Positions 1-8,298 of a stretch of 64,000 nucleotides of DNA are shown one piece after another. The first letter of the stretch is position 1. Each line of letters begins with the position of its first letter. Origin of the DNA: Henriciella sp045287255 (GTDB taxonomy: Bacteria; Pseudomonadota; Alphaproteobacteria; Caulobacterales; Hyphomonadaceae); NCBI RefSeq assembly GCF_045287255.1, contig NZ_CP137142.1, forward strand, positions 2,170,001-2,234,000, read 5' to 3'. The notes below the pieces were generated by a model. It ran no database searches. It saw only the letters and a program-made list of their open reading frames with translations, and was not told the origin of the DNA. The translations under genes and the position numbers were made by a program.

Positions 1-1286
1 CTGATCAGGTCGCAGACTATAATGCCATGCAGGTTGAAATCCTGCGTCGGTATGCTCCGAATGCGACGCTGACGCATAATTTCATGGGGCATTTTACCGA
101 ATTTGACCATTATCCAGTAGGCGCGCAGGTGGATGTCTCGACTTGGGATTCCTATCCACTCGGCTTTCTGGAGCAGGCCTGGTGGGACAATCAAACCAAG
201 CTGACCCATATGCGTACCGGGCATCCGGACTTTGCCGCCTTCCACCACGATCTTTATCGCGGCACCGGGCGCGGACGTTTCGGCGTGATGGAACAACAAC
301 CCGGCCCAGTGAATTGGGCCCGGTATAACCCAGCGCCCCTGCCCGGCATGGTCCGGCTATGGAGCCTTGAGGCTTATGCGCACGGCGCAGAGCTCGTCTC
401 GTACTTTCGCTGGCGGCAGGCCCCGTTTGCACAAGAGCAAATGCATGCCGGGCTGAACCGTCCAGACCTGTCGCCCGATATTGCCAGCGCAGAGGCGGCG
501 GCCGTGATAGAAGATATGGCCACCTTTGGCGCACCTGCATCGCCACAAAAGGCGAAAGTCGCGCTGGTCTATGATTATGAAAGCCATTGGGTGATTGAGA
601 CCCAACCACAGGGAAAGAGTTTCTGGCATCAGGAACTTGTCTTCCTGTTCTATACCGCCCTGCGTCGGTTCGGGCTGGATGTGGATATTATCCCAATAGA
701 TGCGGACTTTAGCGGCTATGATCTGATCACCGTGCCCTGCCAGCCTATGCTGAATGGGGGCGATGTCACGCGCCTCATTGAGAGCGGTGCGCAAGTCCTG
801 TTTGGCCCACGCACAGGCTCCAAAACGCACACTTTGCAAATCGCCGATGGCCTTGCCCCTGGCTCGCTCAAAAAGGCCCTCCCAATCACTATTCCGCGCG
901 TTGAAAGCCTGCGCCCCGGTCATGTCGAACAAGCTAACGGGTTTACGATCTCGCGCTGGCTAGAACATGTTGAGAGCGATCTGGAACCGCTCTGGCGTCT
1001 TAAGAGTGGCCATGGTCTCTGCTATCAGTCCGGGGCAATCACCTACCTTAATGCCTGGCCAGATACGGCCTTGCTGGAAGCGCTCACCGCACGCCTGCTC
1101 ACGGCCAAAGGTCTTCCTGCGGCCATACTGCCTGAGGGGCTGCGCGTACGCCGGCGTGGCGATCTAACTTTCGTCTTCAATTACGGTTCGAAAATGCAGG
1201 ACATTAGCGGCTTGTTTGAGGGTGAATGCATTCGCGGGGACACAATGCTGGCTCCGGCTGGCGTAACGGTCTTCCGGCAATCCTGA
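1..1286 (+). CDS. GH42 family beta-galactosidase, C-terminal part (5' end outside window)
   Basis: The frame is open from the first bases of the window, so the true start and the acid/base half of the active site lie upstream. The visible part shows GH42 hallmarks: a THNFMG segment, VSTWDSYPLG, and the nucleophile region GVMEQQPGPVNWA, where the Glu is the expected nucleophile. These are followed by the trimerisation and C-terminal domains. The enzyme hydrolyses terminal beta-galactosides. No signal peptide can be judged. dgoK-dgoA, for later galactose catabolism, lie 4 kb downstream, which suggests a dispersed galactoside-use locus. Family assignment is firm; the substrate is not known. Confidence 0.9.
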   Translation, partial: DQVADYNAMQVEILRRYAPNATLTHNFMGHFTEFDHYPVGAQVDVSTWDSYPLGFLEQAWWDNQTKLTHMRTGHPDFAAFHHDLYRGTGRGRFGVMEQQPGPVNWARYNPAPLPGMVRLWSLEAYAHGAELVSYFRWRQAPFAQEQMHAGLNRPDLSPDIASAEAAAVIEDMATFGAPASPQKAKVALVYDYESHWVIETQPQGKSFWHQELVFLFYTALRRFGLDVDIIPIDADFSGYDLITVPCQPMLNGGDVTRLIESGAQVLFGPRTGSKTHTLQIADGLAPGSLKKALPITIPRVESLRPGHVEQANGFTISRWLEHVESDLEPLWRLKSGHGLCYQSGAITYLNAWPDTALLEALTARLLTAKGLPAAILPEGLRVRRRGDLTFVFNYGSKMQDISGLFEGECIRGDTMLAPAGVTVFRQS

Positions 1287-1412
1287 TCTTGCGCCTCATC
1301 TTGCGTATCTGGCCCATTACACCCACCTGACTATACAAAGTCACAAAGCCGGAGTATGGGTCCCTTCATAACGGACCAACCGTTTACTCCCAAACAGTCA
1401 GGAACCTCTTCA

Positions 1413-1628
1413 ATGGCCGACAAGGACAGCAAGAAAAGCGTTGACCCGATCACGTTCGCCCGCCAGGTGCGCGCCGAAGGGGAAAAAGTGACCTGGACCT
1501 CTACTCAAGAGACCATTCAGGCCACGATCATGGTGATTGTCATGTCTGTGATTATCGCCCTGTTTCTGTTCCTGTCCGACCTCGCAATCGGGTCAATCGT
1601 CCGGTTGATCACCGGCCTTGGAAACTAG
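1413..1628 (+). CDS. secE: Preprotein translocase subunit SecE
   Basis: This is a 71-residue protein with a short charged N-terminus, the conserved VRAEGEKVTWTS segment and one transmembrane helix rich in Val, Ile and Leu. That is the minimal single-span SecE form common in alphaproteobacteria. SecE clamps SecY in the Sec translocon of the inner membrane. The ATG at 1413 was preferred to one at 1356 because it gives the family N-terminus (MADKDSKK) and follows an AGGAA motif. nusG starts 10 bases after the stop, so the two are almost certainly cotranscribed. No tRNA-Trp gene is seen in the 126 bases upstream. Confidence 0.93.
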   Translation: MADKDSKKSVDPITFARQVRAEGEKVTWTSTQETIQATIMVIVMSVIIALFLFLSDLAIGSIVRLITGLGN

Positions 1629-1638
1629 GACTTTTAAG

Positions 1639-2184
1639 ATGGCAAAAGCCAAGTGGTATATCGTTCACGCCTATTCCAACTTCGAAAAGAAGGTGGCACA
1701 AGCCATTCGCGACCAAGCCGCGATGAAGGGCCTCGAGGACATGATCGAGGAAATGGAAGTGCCAACCGAAGAGGTTGTTGAAGTTATTCGTGGTAAGAAA
1801 CGCACCATCGAGAAGCGCTATTTCCCGGGCTATGTCCTGATGAAAGCGGTTCTGACCGATGATGTTTATCACCTTGTCAAAGACACACCGAAAGTGACCG
1901 GATTCCTTGGTGCCGATGGGGGTAAGAAGCCCCTGCCCGTGCCTCAGCGCGAAGTTGACCGTATCCTTGGCACAGCTGACGAGCCAGTTGAAGAACGCGC
2001 CAAGCCAACCATCATGTTCGAGATTGGTGAGGAAGTGCGCGTTAATGAAGGTGCCTTCCAGGGCTTTGAAGGCAATGTTGACGAGTTCGACGCCGAAACA
2101 GGCCGCCTGAAAGTGAACGTCTCAATCTTTGGCCGGGCGACCCCGGTGGATCTCGATTACACTCAGGTCGACAAGCTGAACTAA
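1639..2184 (+). CDS. nusG: Transcription termination/antitermination protein NusG
   Basis: This 181-residue protein has the NusG N-terminal fold (WYIVHAYSNFEKKVA, then RYFPGYVLM) and a C-terminal KOW domain (near residues 128-160, VNEGAFQGFEGNV). It binds RNA polymerase and Rho or ribosomal S10, and so couples transcription to translation. The ATG at 1639 is used because an upstream in-frame start at 1618 would overlap secE without a ribosome site. The gene is followed at once by a strong terminator and not by rplK-rplA, so the usual secE-nusG-rplKAJL run is broken here. Confidence 0.96.
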   Translation: MAKAKWYIVHAYSNFEKKVAQAIRDQAAMKGLEDMIEEMEVPTEEVVEVIRGKKRTIEKRYFPGYVLMKAVLTDDVYHLVKDTPKVTGFLGADGGKKPLPVPQREVDRILGTADEPVEERAKPTIMFEIGEEVRVNEGAFQGFEGNVDEFDAETGRLKVNVSIFGRATPVDLDYTQVDKLN

Positions 2185-2187
2185 TTC

Positions 2188-2211
2188 AAGCGGGCTTCGG
2201 CCCGCTTTTTT
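2188..2211 (+). terminator. Rho-independent terminator after nusG
   Basis: Perfect 8-bp stem AAGCGGGC/GCCCGCTT closed by a TTCG tetraloop and followed by a T run. It begins four bases after the nusG stop and ends the secE-nusG unit. Confidence 0.9.
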
Positions 2212-2238
2212 GATTGAGGCGTAGCAGCCAGAAGATCT

Positions 2239-3786
2239 CTATCGTTTAAGCTGATCAATCAGGCGCGCTGTGATCGGATCACTCGCGTGTTCTTCCCCGC
2301 GCAGAACAGGTTTTAAACGCCCTGCCATCGTCTTACCACGCTCAACGCCCCACTGATCGAACGGGTTCAGGCCCCAGAGTTTACCTGCCAGATAGGTGCG
2401 GTGCTCATAAAGCGCGAGCAGGCTACCAAAGGCTTGCGGCGTAAAATCCGCACAGGACAAGAGGGTTGAAGGCCGCCCGCCAGCATGCACCTTCTGGGCA
2501 GCGACGTGATCTGGCAGGTCCGGCTCAGCGGTTTTCACCTCTTCAAAACTGCGACCATTGGCGAGCACTTCAGCCTGAGCCAGGCAATGCGCGATCAGGG
2601 CCGTTTGCCCCTCCGGTTCAGCACCTTTGTCGAGCGCCAGGATGAACTCGGTCGGCACACTCTGCGCCCCCTGATGCAGCCATTGATGATAGGAATGCTG
2701 GCCGATTGAGCCTTCCCCGCCCCATAGGGCCGGGGCGGTTGCTCCGGCAACAGGGGCACCATCCGGACTTACGGTTTTACCATTCGATTCCATCTCCAAT
2801 TGCTGGAGATAGGCTGGCAACATGCGCAAGCGGCTGGCATAGGCGAGCGCAACGCGCATCTTCTCCCCGCGAATGGTGGCGTTCCAGTAATCCAGCAGAG
2901 CCAGTTGTACCGGCATGTTTGTCGCCATGGGCGCAGTCTGGACATGGCTGTCCATGGCCTCTGCCCCAGCAAGGATGGCTTTGAATGTCTCCACGCCAAG
3001 CGCGATGATGCAACTGAGCGAGGCGGTCGACCATAACGAGAATCGCCCGCCAATGCTGGCTGGCATATCGAAGAGGTGCGCAGGCTGTTTGCCCAGCCAT
3101 TCTGCAGCGCGCTGTGGATTAGAGGTGACGAGCGCGAGGTGATCGACAGCGGCCTCACCCAGACGCGCTTCAAGCCATTTACGCGCCCGGCCCAGATTAT
3201 AGAGCGTCTCTTCCGTGCCAAAGGATTTTGAAACCCCGATCACCAGTGTCGTAGCAGGGTCCAGACCGTTTAGCGCGCGCTCAAGATCAAACGGATCAAC
3301 ATTAGCGGCAAAACGCAAAGTGATCTCAGGATGGGTTTTGTCAGCAAAGGCATCTGCGATCAGACGGGGGCCAAAGTCACTGCCGCCAATGCCAATATGC
3401 AAAATAGCGGAGAAGCGCTCCCCGGCGGGCGTCTTCAGCGTGCCATCGCGAATGCTTTCAGCAAACGCGAAAGCTGGCTGCAGGCTCGCCCAGACCGCCT
3501 TTGCTTCTGGATTAGTCGGTTCTGTCGTGCGTAAGGCCCAGTGCAGTGCGGGGCGATCCTCGGACGGATTGACGATTTCAGCGCTAAACAGCGCTTTGAT
3601 CGCCTCTGATAGCCCGGCAGCTTCTGCCTGTTCCAGCAGCGCTGTTTCGACATCCCCGTCCAGATATTGCCGCGCGGTATCCATAGTCCAACCACAAGCC
3701 GTAAGGGCCGTCTCGCCGCGCGTCGTGGCAAGGGATTTCAGAGATTGGGCAGACAAACGGTCAGCATGGGCGATCAGGTCGGTCAT
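2239..3786 (-). CDS. pgi: Glucose-6-phosphate isomerase
   Basis: A 515-residue protein interconverting glucose 6-phosphate and fructose 6-phosphate in the cytoplasm. It shows the PGI signatures: VIGVSKSFGTEET (sugar-phosphate binding), ASIGGRFSLWS (signature 1) and GLNPFDQWGVERGK (signature 2, with the catalytic-lysine region). It is a little shorter than the E. coli enzyme (549 aa), as is common in alphaproteobacteria. It runs against nusG and tuf and appears monocistronic. Its promoter must lie in the 288-base gap shared with tuf. Confidence 0.96.
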   Translation of the reverse strand: MTDLIAHADRLSAQSLKSLATTRGETALTACGWTMDTARQYLDGDVETALLEQAEAAGLSEAIKALFSAEIVNPSEDRPALHWALRTTEPTNPEAKAVWASLQPAFAFAESIRDGTLKTPAGERFSAILHIGIGGSDFGPRLIADAFADKTHPEITLRFAANVDPFDLERALNGLDPATTLVIGVSKSFGTEETLYNLGRARKWLEARLGEAAVDHLALVTSNPQRAAEWLGKQPAHLFDMPASIGGRFSLWSTASLSCIIALGVETFKAILAGAEAMDSHVQTAPMATNMPVQLALLDYWNATIRGEKMRVALAYASRLRMLPAYLQQLEMESNGKTVSPDGAPVAGATAPALWGGEGSIGQHSYHQWLHQGAQSVPTEFILALDKGAEPEGQTALIAHCLAQAEVLANGRSFEEVKTAEPDLPDHVAAQKVHAGGRPSTLLSCADFTPQAFGSLLALYEHRTYLAGKLWGLNPFDQWGVERGKTMAGRLKPVLRGEEHASDPITARLIDQLKR

Positions 3787-3963
3787 GATTTAATCTGTAT
3801 ACAAAACCCTGAAAGCGTCACCCATGACAAGTCAGCTTGGGTTTATAGTGCGCAGACCTGATTTTTCAGTAAACGCCCATTTCACCCATCGTGCCCATAT
3901 GGCAACAACCTCCTCGAATAATGCGGAAAACTGCTGTTCTGTGCTCGATACCGTTCTAGGCGC

Positions 3964-3992
3964 TTGAAACTGTGCGCGCCCATGTGTATGTG
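3964..3992 (+). promoter_or_regulatory. Candidate sigma-70-type promoter for tuf
   Basis: TTGAAA and TATGTG hexamers are separated by 17 bases, about 80 bases upstream of the tuf start in the pgi-tuf gap. The match is moderate. The rest of this 288-base gap shows no gene or RNA that I can recognise. Confidence 0.25.
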
Positions 3993-4036
3993 GCCCGCTT
4001 GAACGGGATTTTATTCGATCCCTGACGAAAACCACC

Positions 4037-4054
4037 TGTCCGGAGGGCCGGACA
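4037..4054 (+). promoter_or_regulatory. Hairpin in the tuf leader
   Basis: Perfect 7-bp stem TGTCCGG/CCGGACA with an AGGG loop. It ends eight bases before the AAGGAGG ribosome site of tuf. There is no T run, so it is not a terminator. It may stabilise the leader or modulate initiation (inference). Confidence 0.45.
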
Positions 4055-4074
4055 CTGATTTGAAGGAGGCCCAG

Positions 4075-5265
4075 ATGGCCAAGGAGAAGTTTGAGCGTAC
4101 AAAGCCGCACGTGAACATTGGCACGATCGGCCACGTTGACCACGGTAAGACGACGCTGACGGCGGCGATTACGATGACGCTTGCGGAAGCGACTGGCGGT
4201 GCGGCGAAGTCTTATGAAGACATTGACAGTGCGCCGGAAGAGAAAGCCCGCGGCATTACCATTAACACTGCCCACGTTGAGTATGAGACAGAGAACCGTC
4301 ACTACGCTCACGTCGACTGCCCAGGTCACGCTGACTATGTTAAGAACATGATCACTGGTGCGGCCCAGATGGACGGCGCGATCCTGGTTGTGAACGCGGC
4401 TGACGGCCCAATGCCACAGACCCGTGAGCACATTCTGCTCGCCCGTCAGGTTGGCGTGCCGGCTCTGGTTGTCTTCATGAACAAGGTTGATCAGGTTGAC
4501 GATGAAGAGCTGCTTGAGCTGGTTGAAATGGAAATCCGTGAACTGCTGAGTTCTTACGACTTCCCAGGCGACGATATTCCGATCATTGCCGGTTCTGCGC
4601 TGGCAGCGGTTGAAGGCCGTGACGACAATATCGGTAAGGAAAAAGTCCTTGAGCTGATGGCGGCGGTTGATGAGTATATCCCAACCCCTGAGCGTCCGCT
4701 CGACAAGCCATTCCTGATGCCGGTTGAGGACGTGTTCTCAATCTCTGGCCGTGGTACGGTTGTGACCGGCCGGGTTGAGACCGGGATCATCAAGGTTGGT
4801 GACGAAGTTGAGATCGTGGGTATCCGCGACACGCAGAAAACCACCTGTACCGGTGTTGAAATGTTCCGCAAGCTGCTCGACCAGGGCCAGGCCGGTGACA
4901 ATGTTGGTGTTCTGATCCGTGGTATCGATCGTGACGGCGTTCAGCGCGGTCAGGTTCTGTGTGCCCCGGGTTCCATTACCCCACACACAACATTCGAAGC
5001 TGAGGCTTACATCCTGACGAAAGAAGAAGGTGGTCGTCACACGCCATTCTTCACCAACTATCGTCCACAATTCTACTTCCGGACCACAGACGTGACCGGT
5101 GTTGTGACCCTGCCAGCGGACAAGGAAATGGTCCTGCCGGGTGACAATGTGAAGATGGATGTTGAGCTGATCCAGCCGATCGCCATGGACCAGGGCCTGC
5201 GCTTTGCGATCCGTGAAGGCGGCCGTACCGTCGGCGCCGGCGTCGTGGCAAGCGTTAAAGGCTAA
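4075..5265 (+). CDS. tuf: Translation elongation factor Tu
   Basis: A 396-residue GTPase that delivers aminoacyl-tRNA to the ribosome. G motifs are intact: GHVDHGKT at residues 19-26, DCPGH near 81, and NKVD near 136. They are followed by the two beta-barrel domains. The ATG at 4075 follows an excellent AAGGAGG site; an ATG at 4060 would bury that site in coding sequence. Codon use is strongly biased, as expected for a highly expressed gene. It stands alone between its own leader and terminator, not in the str operon. Whether a second tuf copy exists cannot be seen from here. Confidence 0.98.
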   Translation: MAKEKFERTKPHVNIGTIGHVDHGKTTLTAAITMTLAEATGGAAKSYEDIDSAPEEKARGITINTAHVEYETENRHYAHVDCPGHADYVKNMITGAAQMDGAILVVNAADGPMPQTREHILLARQVGVPALVVFMNKVDQVDDEELLELVEMEIRELLSSYDFPGDDIPIIAGSALAAVEGRDDNIGKEKVLELMAAVDEYIPTPERPLDKPFLMPVEDVFSISGRGTVVTGRVETGIIKVGDEVEIVGIRDTQKTTCTGVEMFRKLLDQGQAGDNVGVLIRGIDRDGVQRGQVLCAPGSITPHTTFEAEAYILTKEEGGRHTPFFTNYRPQFYFRTTDVTGVVTLPADKEMVLPGDNVKMDVELIQPIAMDQGLRFAIREGGRTVGAGVVASVKG

Positions 5266-5290
5266 ACGCTAACGCGCATACAACCTAGAA

Positions 5291-5318
5291 AAGCCGCTCC
5301 TCATGGGGCGGCTTTTTT
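5291..5318 (+). terminator. Rho-independent terminator after tuf
   Basis: A 10-bp stem AAGCCGCTCC/GGGGCGGCTT (one G-T pair), a TCAT loop, then a run of T. It lies 25 bases past the tuf stop and 40 bases before dgoK. Confidence 0.9.
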
Positions 5319-5357
5319 TGTGGCTGGATGCCAAGAGAAAACCGGTTAAACAAAACC

Positions 5358-6278
5358 ATGAGCGATCTTGCACTGATCTGTGGCAATTGGGGGACGTCCA
5401 ACCTGCGTGCCTTTGGGGTCTCTGCCTATGGCGAGATCATCACCGATATTCGTACTGGCCAGGGGGTCAGCGCCATCACACCAGATGAGCAAGAGGCGCA
5501 ATGGTTCGACATGGTTTCAGACTGGCAGGCTGAAGCCCCGCAAGCGGTTCATATGCTGTGCGGGATGGTTGGCTCAAACCTCGGCTGGTTGGAGACAGGC
5601 TATGTCGATGCCCCTGTCACGACTGACGCACTGGCCAACGCCATTGATTGGCGCAAAAACGGCACAAGCACGCTGGGTATTGTGCCCGGTATTGCGGGAC
5701 GGAGCTGGCTTGGCGAGCCAGAGCGTATGCGCGGGGAAGAGGTCGAGCTGATCGGTTGGCTCTCCCTCACAGAGAAAACGGATGCGGCACTGTGCTTACC
5801 GGGAACCCATACCAAATGGGTTGAGGTTTCTGATGATGCGATCACACGCTTCAACACAGCGATGACGGGTGAAGTGTTTGCTGCCCTGAGCACCACCACC
5901 ATCCTGCAAGCTTCTGTCAAACAGGTCTATGATGAGGCCGCTTTTGAAGCCGGGGCACGTCTTGGGTTAGATCCTGAGGGGGGTGACACGCTGCATCGTC
6001 TATTTGCTGCCCGTGCACGTATTCTGGCGGGCGACCTTCTGCCAAAGCATAGTGAGGCCTTCCTGTCAGGGTTACTGATTGGTCGCGATATCGGGCCAGC
6101 CTGTGAAGCGTTATCCCTCTCCGGAGAAGTAGTGTCGATCATTGGGGCGGACGCTTTGAGTCAGAAGTTCAGCCAGGTTCTGAGCCTTGCTGGGATTGAT
6201 ACCGCAACCTATTCAAGCGAAACCTGTGTGGCCAAAGGGCTGGTAGCCCTCGCCAAGGCTGGAGGGGTCATCACATGA
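5358..6278 (+). CDS. dgoK: 2-dehydro-3-deoxygalactonokinase
   Basis: Phosphorylates 2-keto-3-deoxygalactonate at C6 with ATP in the De Ley-Doudoroff pathway. It has the DgoK N-terminal phosphate loop (ICGNWGTSNLRAF) and the conserved CGMVGSNLGW and LCLPGTHTKWVEV segments; length is 306 aa. The ATG at 5358 gives the family N-terminus; an in-frame ATG at 5328 is possible. Neither start has a clear Shine-Dalgarno sequence. It overlaps dgoA by ATGA, so the two are translationally coupled. No galactonate dehydratase or regulator is next to it. Confidence 0.92.
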   Translation: MSDLALICGNWGTSNLRAFGVSAYGEIITDIRTGQGVSAITPDEQEAQWFDMVSDWQAEAPQAVHMLCGMVGSNLGWLETGYVDAPVTTDALANAIDWRKNGTSTLGIVPGIAGRSWLGEPERMRGEEVELIGWLSLTEKTDAALCLPGTHTKWVEVSDDAITRFNTAMTGEVFAALSTTTILQASVKQVYDEAAFEAGARLGLDPEGGDTLHRLFAARARILAGDLLPKHSEAFLSGLLIGRDIGPACEALSLSGEVVSIIGADALSQKFSQVLSLAGIDTATYSSETCVAKGLVALAKAGGVIT

Positions 6279-6907
6279 GTACCAGAGAAGCGGTTCGCGA
6301 GGCTTTGGCGACCTGTCCGATTGTTGCAATCCTGCGCGGCATCAGACCAAATGAGGCCGAAGCCATAGGGCAAGCGCTCTATGAAGTCGGTATTCGGATC
6401 ATGGAAGTCCCCCTCAATTCCCCCAGCCCGCTGGAGAGCATTGCAATCCTCGCCAACACTCTAAACGGTCGCGCCATTATCGGTGCAGGCACGGTTTTGA
6501 CAGCTGAAGAGGTGGACGCCGTTGCGGATGCCGGCGGGCAGATCATTGTCTCACCCAATACGGATCCGGCCGTTATCCGGCAAAGCCTTGCCCGTGGCCT
6601 GGAACCCATGCCGGGGGTTTTCACCGCCAGTGAAGCGTTTACCGCAATCAAGGCCGGAGCGACCACATTGAAGCTGTTCCCAGCTGACACAGGCGGCCCG
6701 GCCCATCTCAAAGCGCTGAAAGCCGTTCTGCCAGAGACAATCAACGTTCTGGCTGTTGGTGGGGTCAACCCACAAACCTATTCGGACTGGATTACTGCGG
6801 GCGCCAGCGGTGCCGGGTGCGGATCAACCCTCTACAAGCCCGGCGACACACCTGCGCAAACCGCTGAAAAGGCTCGCGCTATGGTGGCCGCCATTAGTGC
6901 TGGTTAG
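6275..6907 (+). CDS. dgoA: 2-dehydro-3-deoxy-6-phosphogalactonate aldolase
   Basis: Class I aldolase of the KDPG/KDPGal family (210 aa) that cleaves 2-keto-3-deoxy-6-phosphogalactonate to pyruvate and glyceraldehyde 3-phosphate. The N-terminal PIVAILRGI and the Schiff-base lysine in TTLKLFPAD are visible. The Glu of IMEVPLNSP is the likely general base. The start overlaps the dgoK stop (ATGA). The ILRGIRPNEA N-terminus and pairing with DgoK favour the galactonate enzyme over the gluconate (Eda) paralogue. It converges with the M56/M23 gene, with a 4-base overlap. Confidence 0.92.
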   Translation: MSTREAVREALATCPIVAILRGIRPNEAEAIGQALYEVGIRIMEVPLNSPSPLESIAILANTLNGRAIIGAGTVLTAEEVDAVADAGGQIIVSPNTDPAVIRQSLARGLEPMPGVFTASEAFTAIKAGATTLKLFPADTGGPAHLKALKAVLPETINVLAVGGVNPQTYSDWITAGASGAGCGSTLYKPGDTPAQTAEKARAMVAAISAG

Positions 6908-8298
6908 TAGCCCTTAACCAGCACGAGGCCGTCAACAGTCTCCGGATCGACGGGCTCATCATCAACCCAGACCTCAAAGTGAAGATGTGGACCAGTGGCA
7001 CGGCCAGTCTTGCCAATCATACCGATTTTGTTGCCTGCTTCGACTTTGTCACCGACCCAGACTTTTATCTCTGACAATTGGGCAAAGCGCAGCTTGCGGC
7101 CATCCGCCATGGCAATCTCAACGGTCTTGCCATAATCGCCTTTCATATCTGCAAAGACGACCGTACCTGGCGCAGGGGCAAAAACATAATCCCCGATATT
7201 GCCTTTAATGTCGGTCCCATTGTGCCACTTCAATTGCTTGGTGAACGGATCTTTGCGTTCGCCATAATTGCTCGTGACCTTGGCAATCTTATGCTTGGTC
7301 ACAGGGTGGGTGAAAGCAACCGTAGCACTTGAGGCGCCGCCGCTTACCTGTGCAAGGGCAATTGGCGCCATGCAGAGCGCGACGATCCCGCCCACAAGCG
7401 CAACTGACTTACGTTGCTGCTTTGGCTTTGCATCAAGCAAATGGCTCAGCCGCTCCGAGAGGCTCTTATTGCGAGGCGGGATAAACGGAGAAACCGGGAT
7501 GGCTTGCGCCTGCATCGCACGAGCCATCCGCGCGGTACGTGCGAGAGCCCGCGCATAGCCGACCGGGTCCTTCAAAGCGGCGGCGGCTTCAGCATCACAG
7601 GCAGCCTCGCGCCAGTGATCAAGCTGTCGCTGCATCAAACGAATGAAGGGGGAGAACCAGAAAACAGCACACAGGGTGCGCTCGATCGGGCGGGCAATCA
7701 GATCACCGCGCGCAGCATGCCGACACTCGTGAATATAGATGGCCGGCAGGTCTTCTGCATTCATCAAAGGCGCAGGCACATAGACAGTCTTGCGCAAAAT
7801 GCCTGCAATGAAAGGAGAACCGCAGGATGACAAACGAAGCTCAGGTGTGCGTGAAAGGCCAGCTGCCTCAGCCAATGCGGCGGCACGAGGCATCTGAGCG
7901 GGTTCAGACGCGCGCTTGATGCGTTGCAAGCGCATCTGAGCAAGCCCATAGCGGAACAAGTGAACGGCCCAGCCCGCGAGAACAAGCGCGATCAGGATCA
8001 TGCCAAGATTAGGCAGCTCAAAACTGAAACCCGTCGCTGCAGCATCATCCAAAACGCCCGTATCAAAGAACGGCTTCCCCTCAAATGTATCCGGGATTGG
8101 CGTTGGCACAGGAGCGGTTTTTAGAAACGGGGCGGCCAGACACAAAGCCCAGGGCACAACCATAAGACCAGCGGCCGCTTGCCAAACCCGATGCGCGAAC
8201 GGGGCATTGATCGGGCCACGCGTCATCGCAAAAGCTGCCAGGGTCAGGACCCCTGTCCAGATCAAGCTGAAAAGAATAAACCAGGTTACCGGGATCAT
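6904..8298 (-). CDS. BlaR1-like M56 membrane metallopeptidase fused to an M23 domain
   Basis: A 464-residue protein. Residues 1-120 carry about three transmembrane helices. H190-E-C-R-H194 is the HExxH zinc motif of the cytoplasmic M56 protease, with a likely third ligand in the EAACDAEA segment (231-237). A further helix spans 298-317. Residues about 330-464 form a LytM/M23 domain with HxxxD (H359, D363) and HLH (H438, H440). By BlaR1 topology the M23 part would be periplasmic, replacing the penicillin-binding sensor. The usual M23 YAHL histidine is Gln407 here, so hydrolase activity may be lost. It overlaps its partner repressor by ATGA. Likely role: sensing of cell-wall state and inactivation of that repressor (inference). 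Confidence 0.85.
   Translation of the reverse strand: MIPVTWFILFSLIWTGVLTLAAFAMTRGPINAPFAHRVWQAAAGLMVVPWALCLAAPFLKTAPVPTPIPDTFEGKPFFDTGVLDDAAATGFSFELPNLGMILIALVLAGWAVHLFRYGLAQMRLQRIKRASEPAQMPRAAALAEAAGLSRTPELRLSSCGSPFIAGILRKTVYVPAPLMNAEDLPAIYIHECRHAARGDLIARPIERTLCAVFWFSPFIRLMQRQLDHWREAACDAEAAAALKDPVGYARALARTARMARAMQAQAIPVSPFIPPRNKSLSERLSHLLDAKPKQQRKSVALVGGIVALCMAPIALAQVSGGASSATVAFTHPVTKHKIAKVTSNYGERKDPFTKQLKWHNGTDIKGNIGDYVFAPAPGTVVFADMKGDYGKTVEIAMADGRKLRFAQLSEIKVWVGDKVEAGNKIGMIGKTGRATGPHLHFEVWVDDEPVDPETVDGLVLVKGY

Noticed and set aside
1287..1412. tRNA-Trp before secE
   Set aside because: No cloverleaf or CCA-anticodon loop sequence is present.
3215..3793. 192-codon open frame opposite pgi
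   Set aside because: Lies fully antisense to an intact pgi; low-complexity Ser/Ala product without family features.
3832..4431. 199-codon reverse frame across the tuf leader and start
   Set aside because: Opposite the highly biased tuf coding sequence; a by-product of its codon use.
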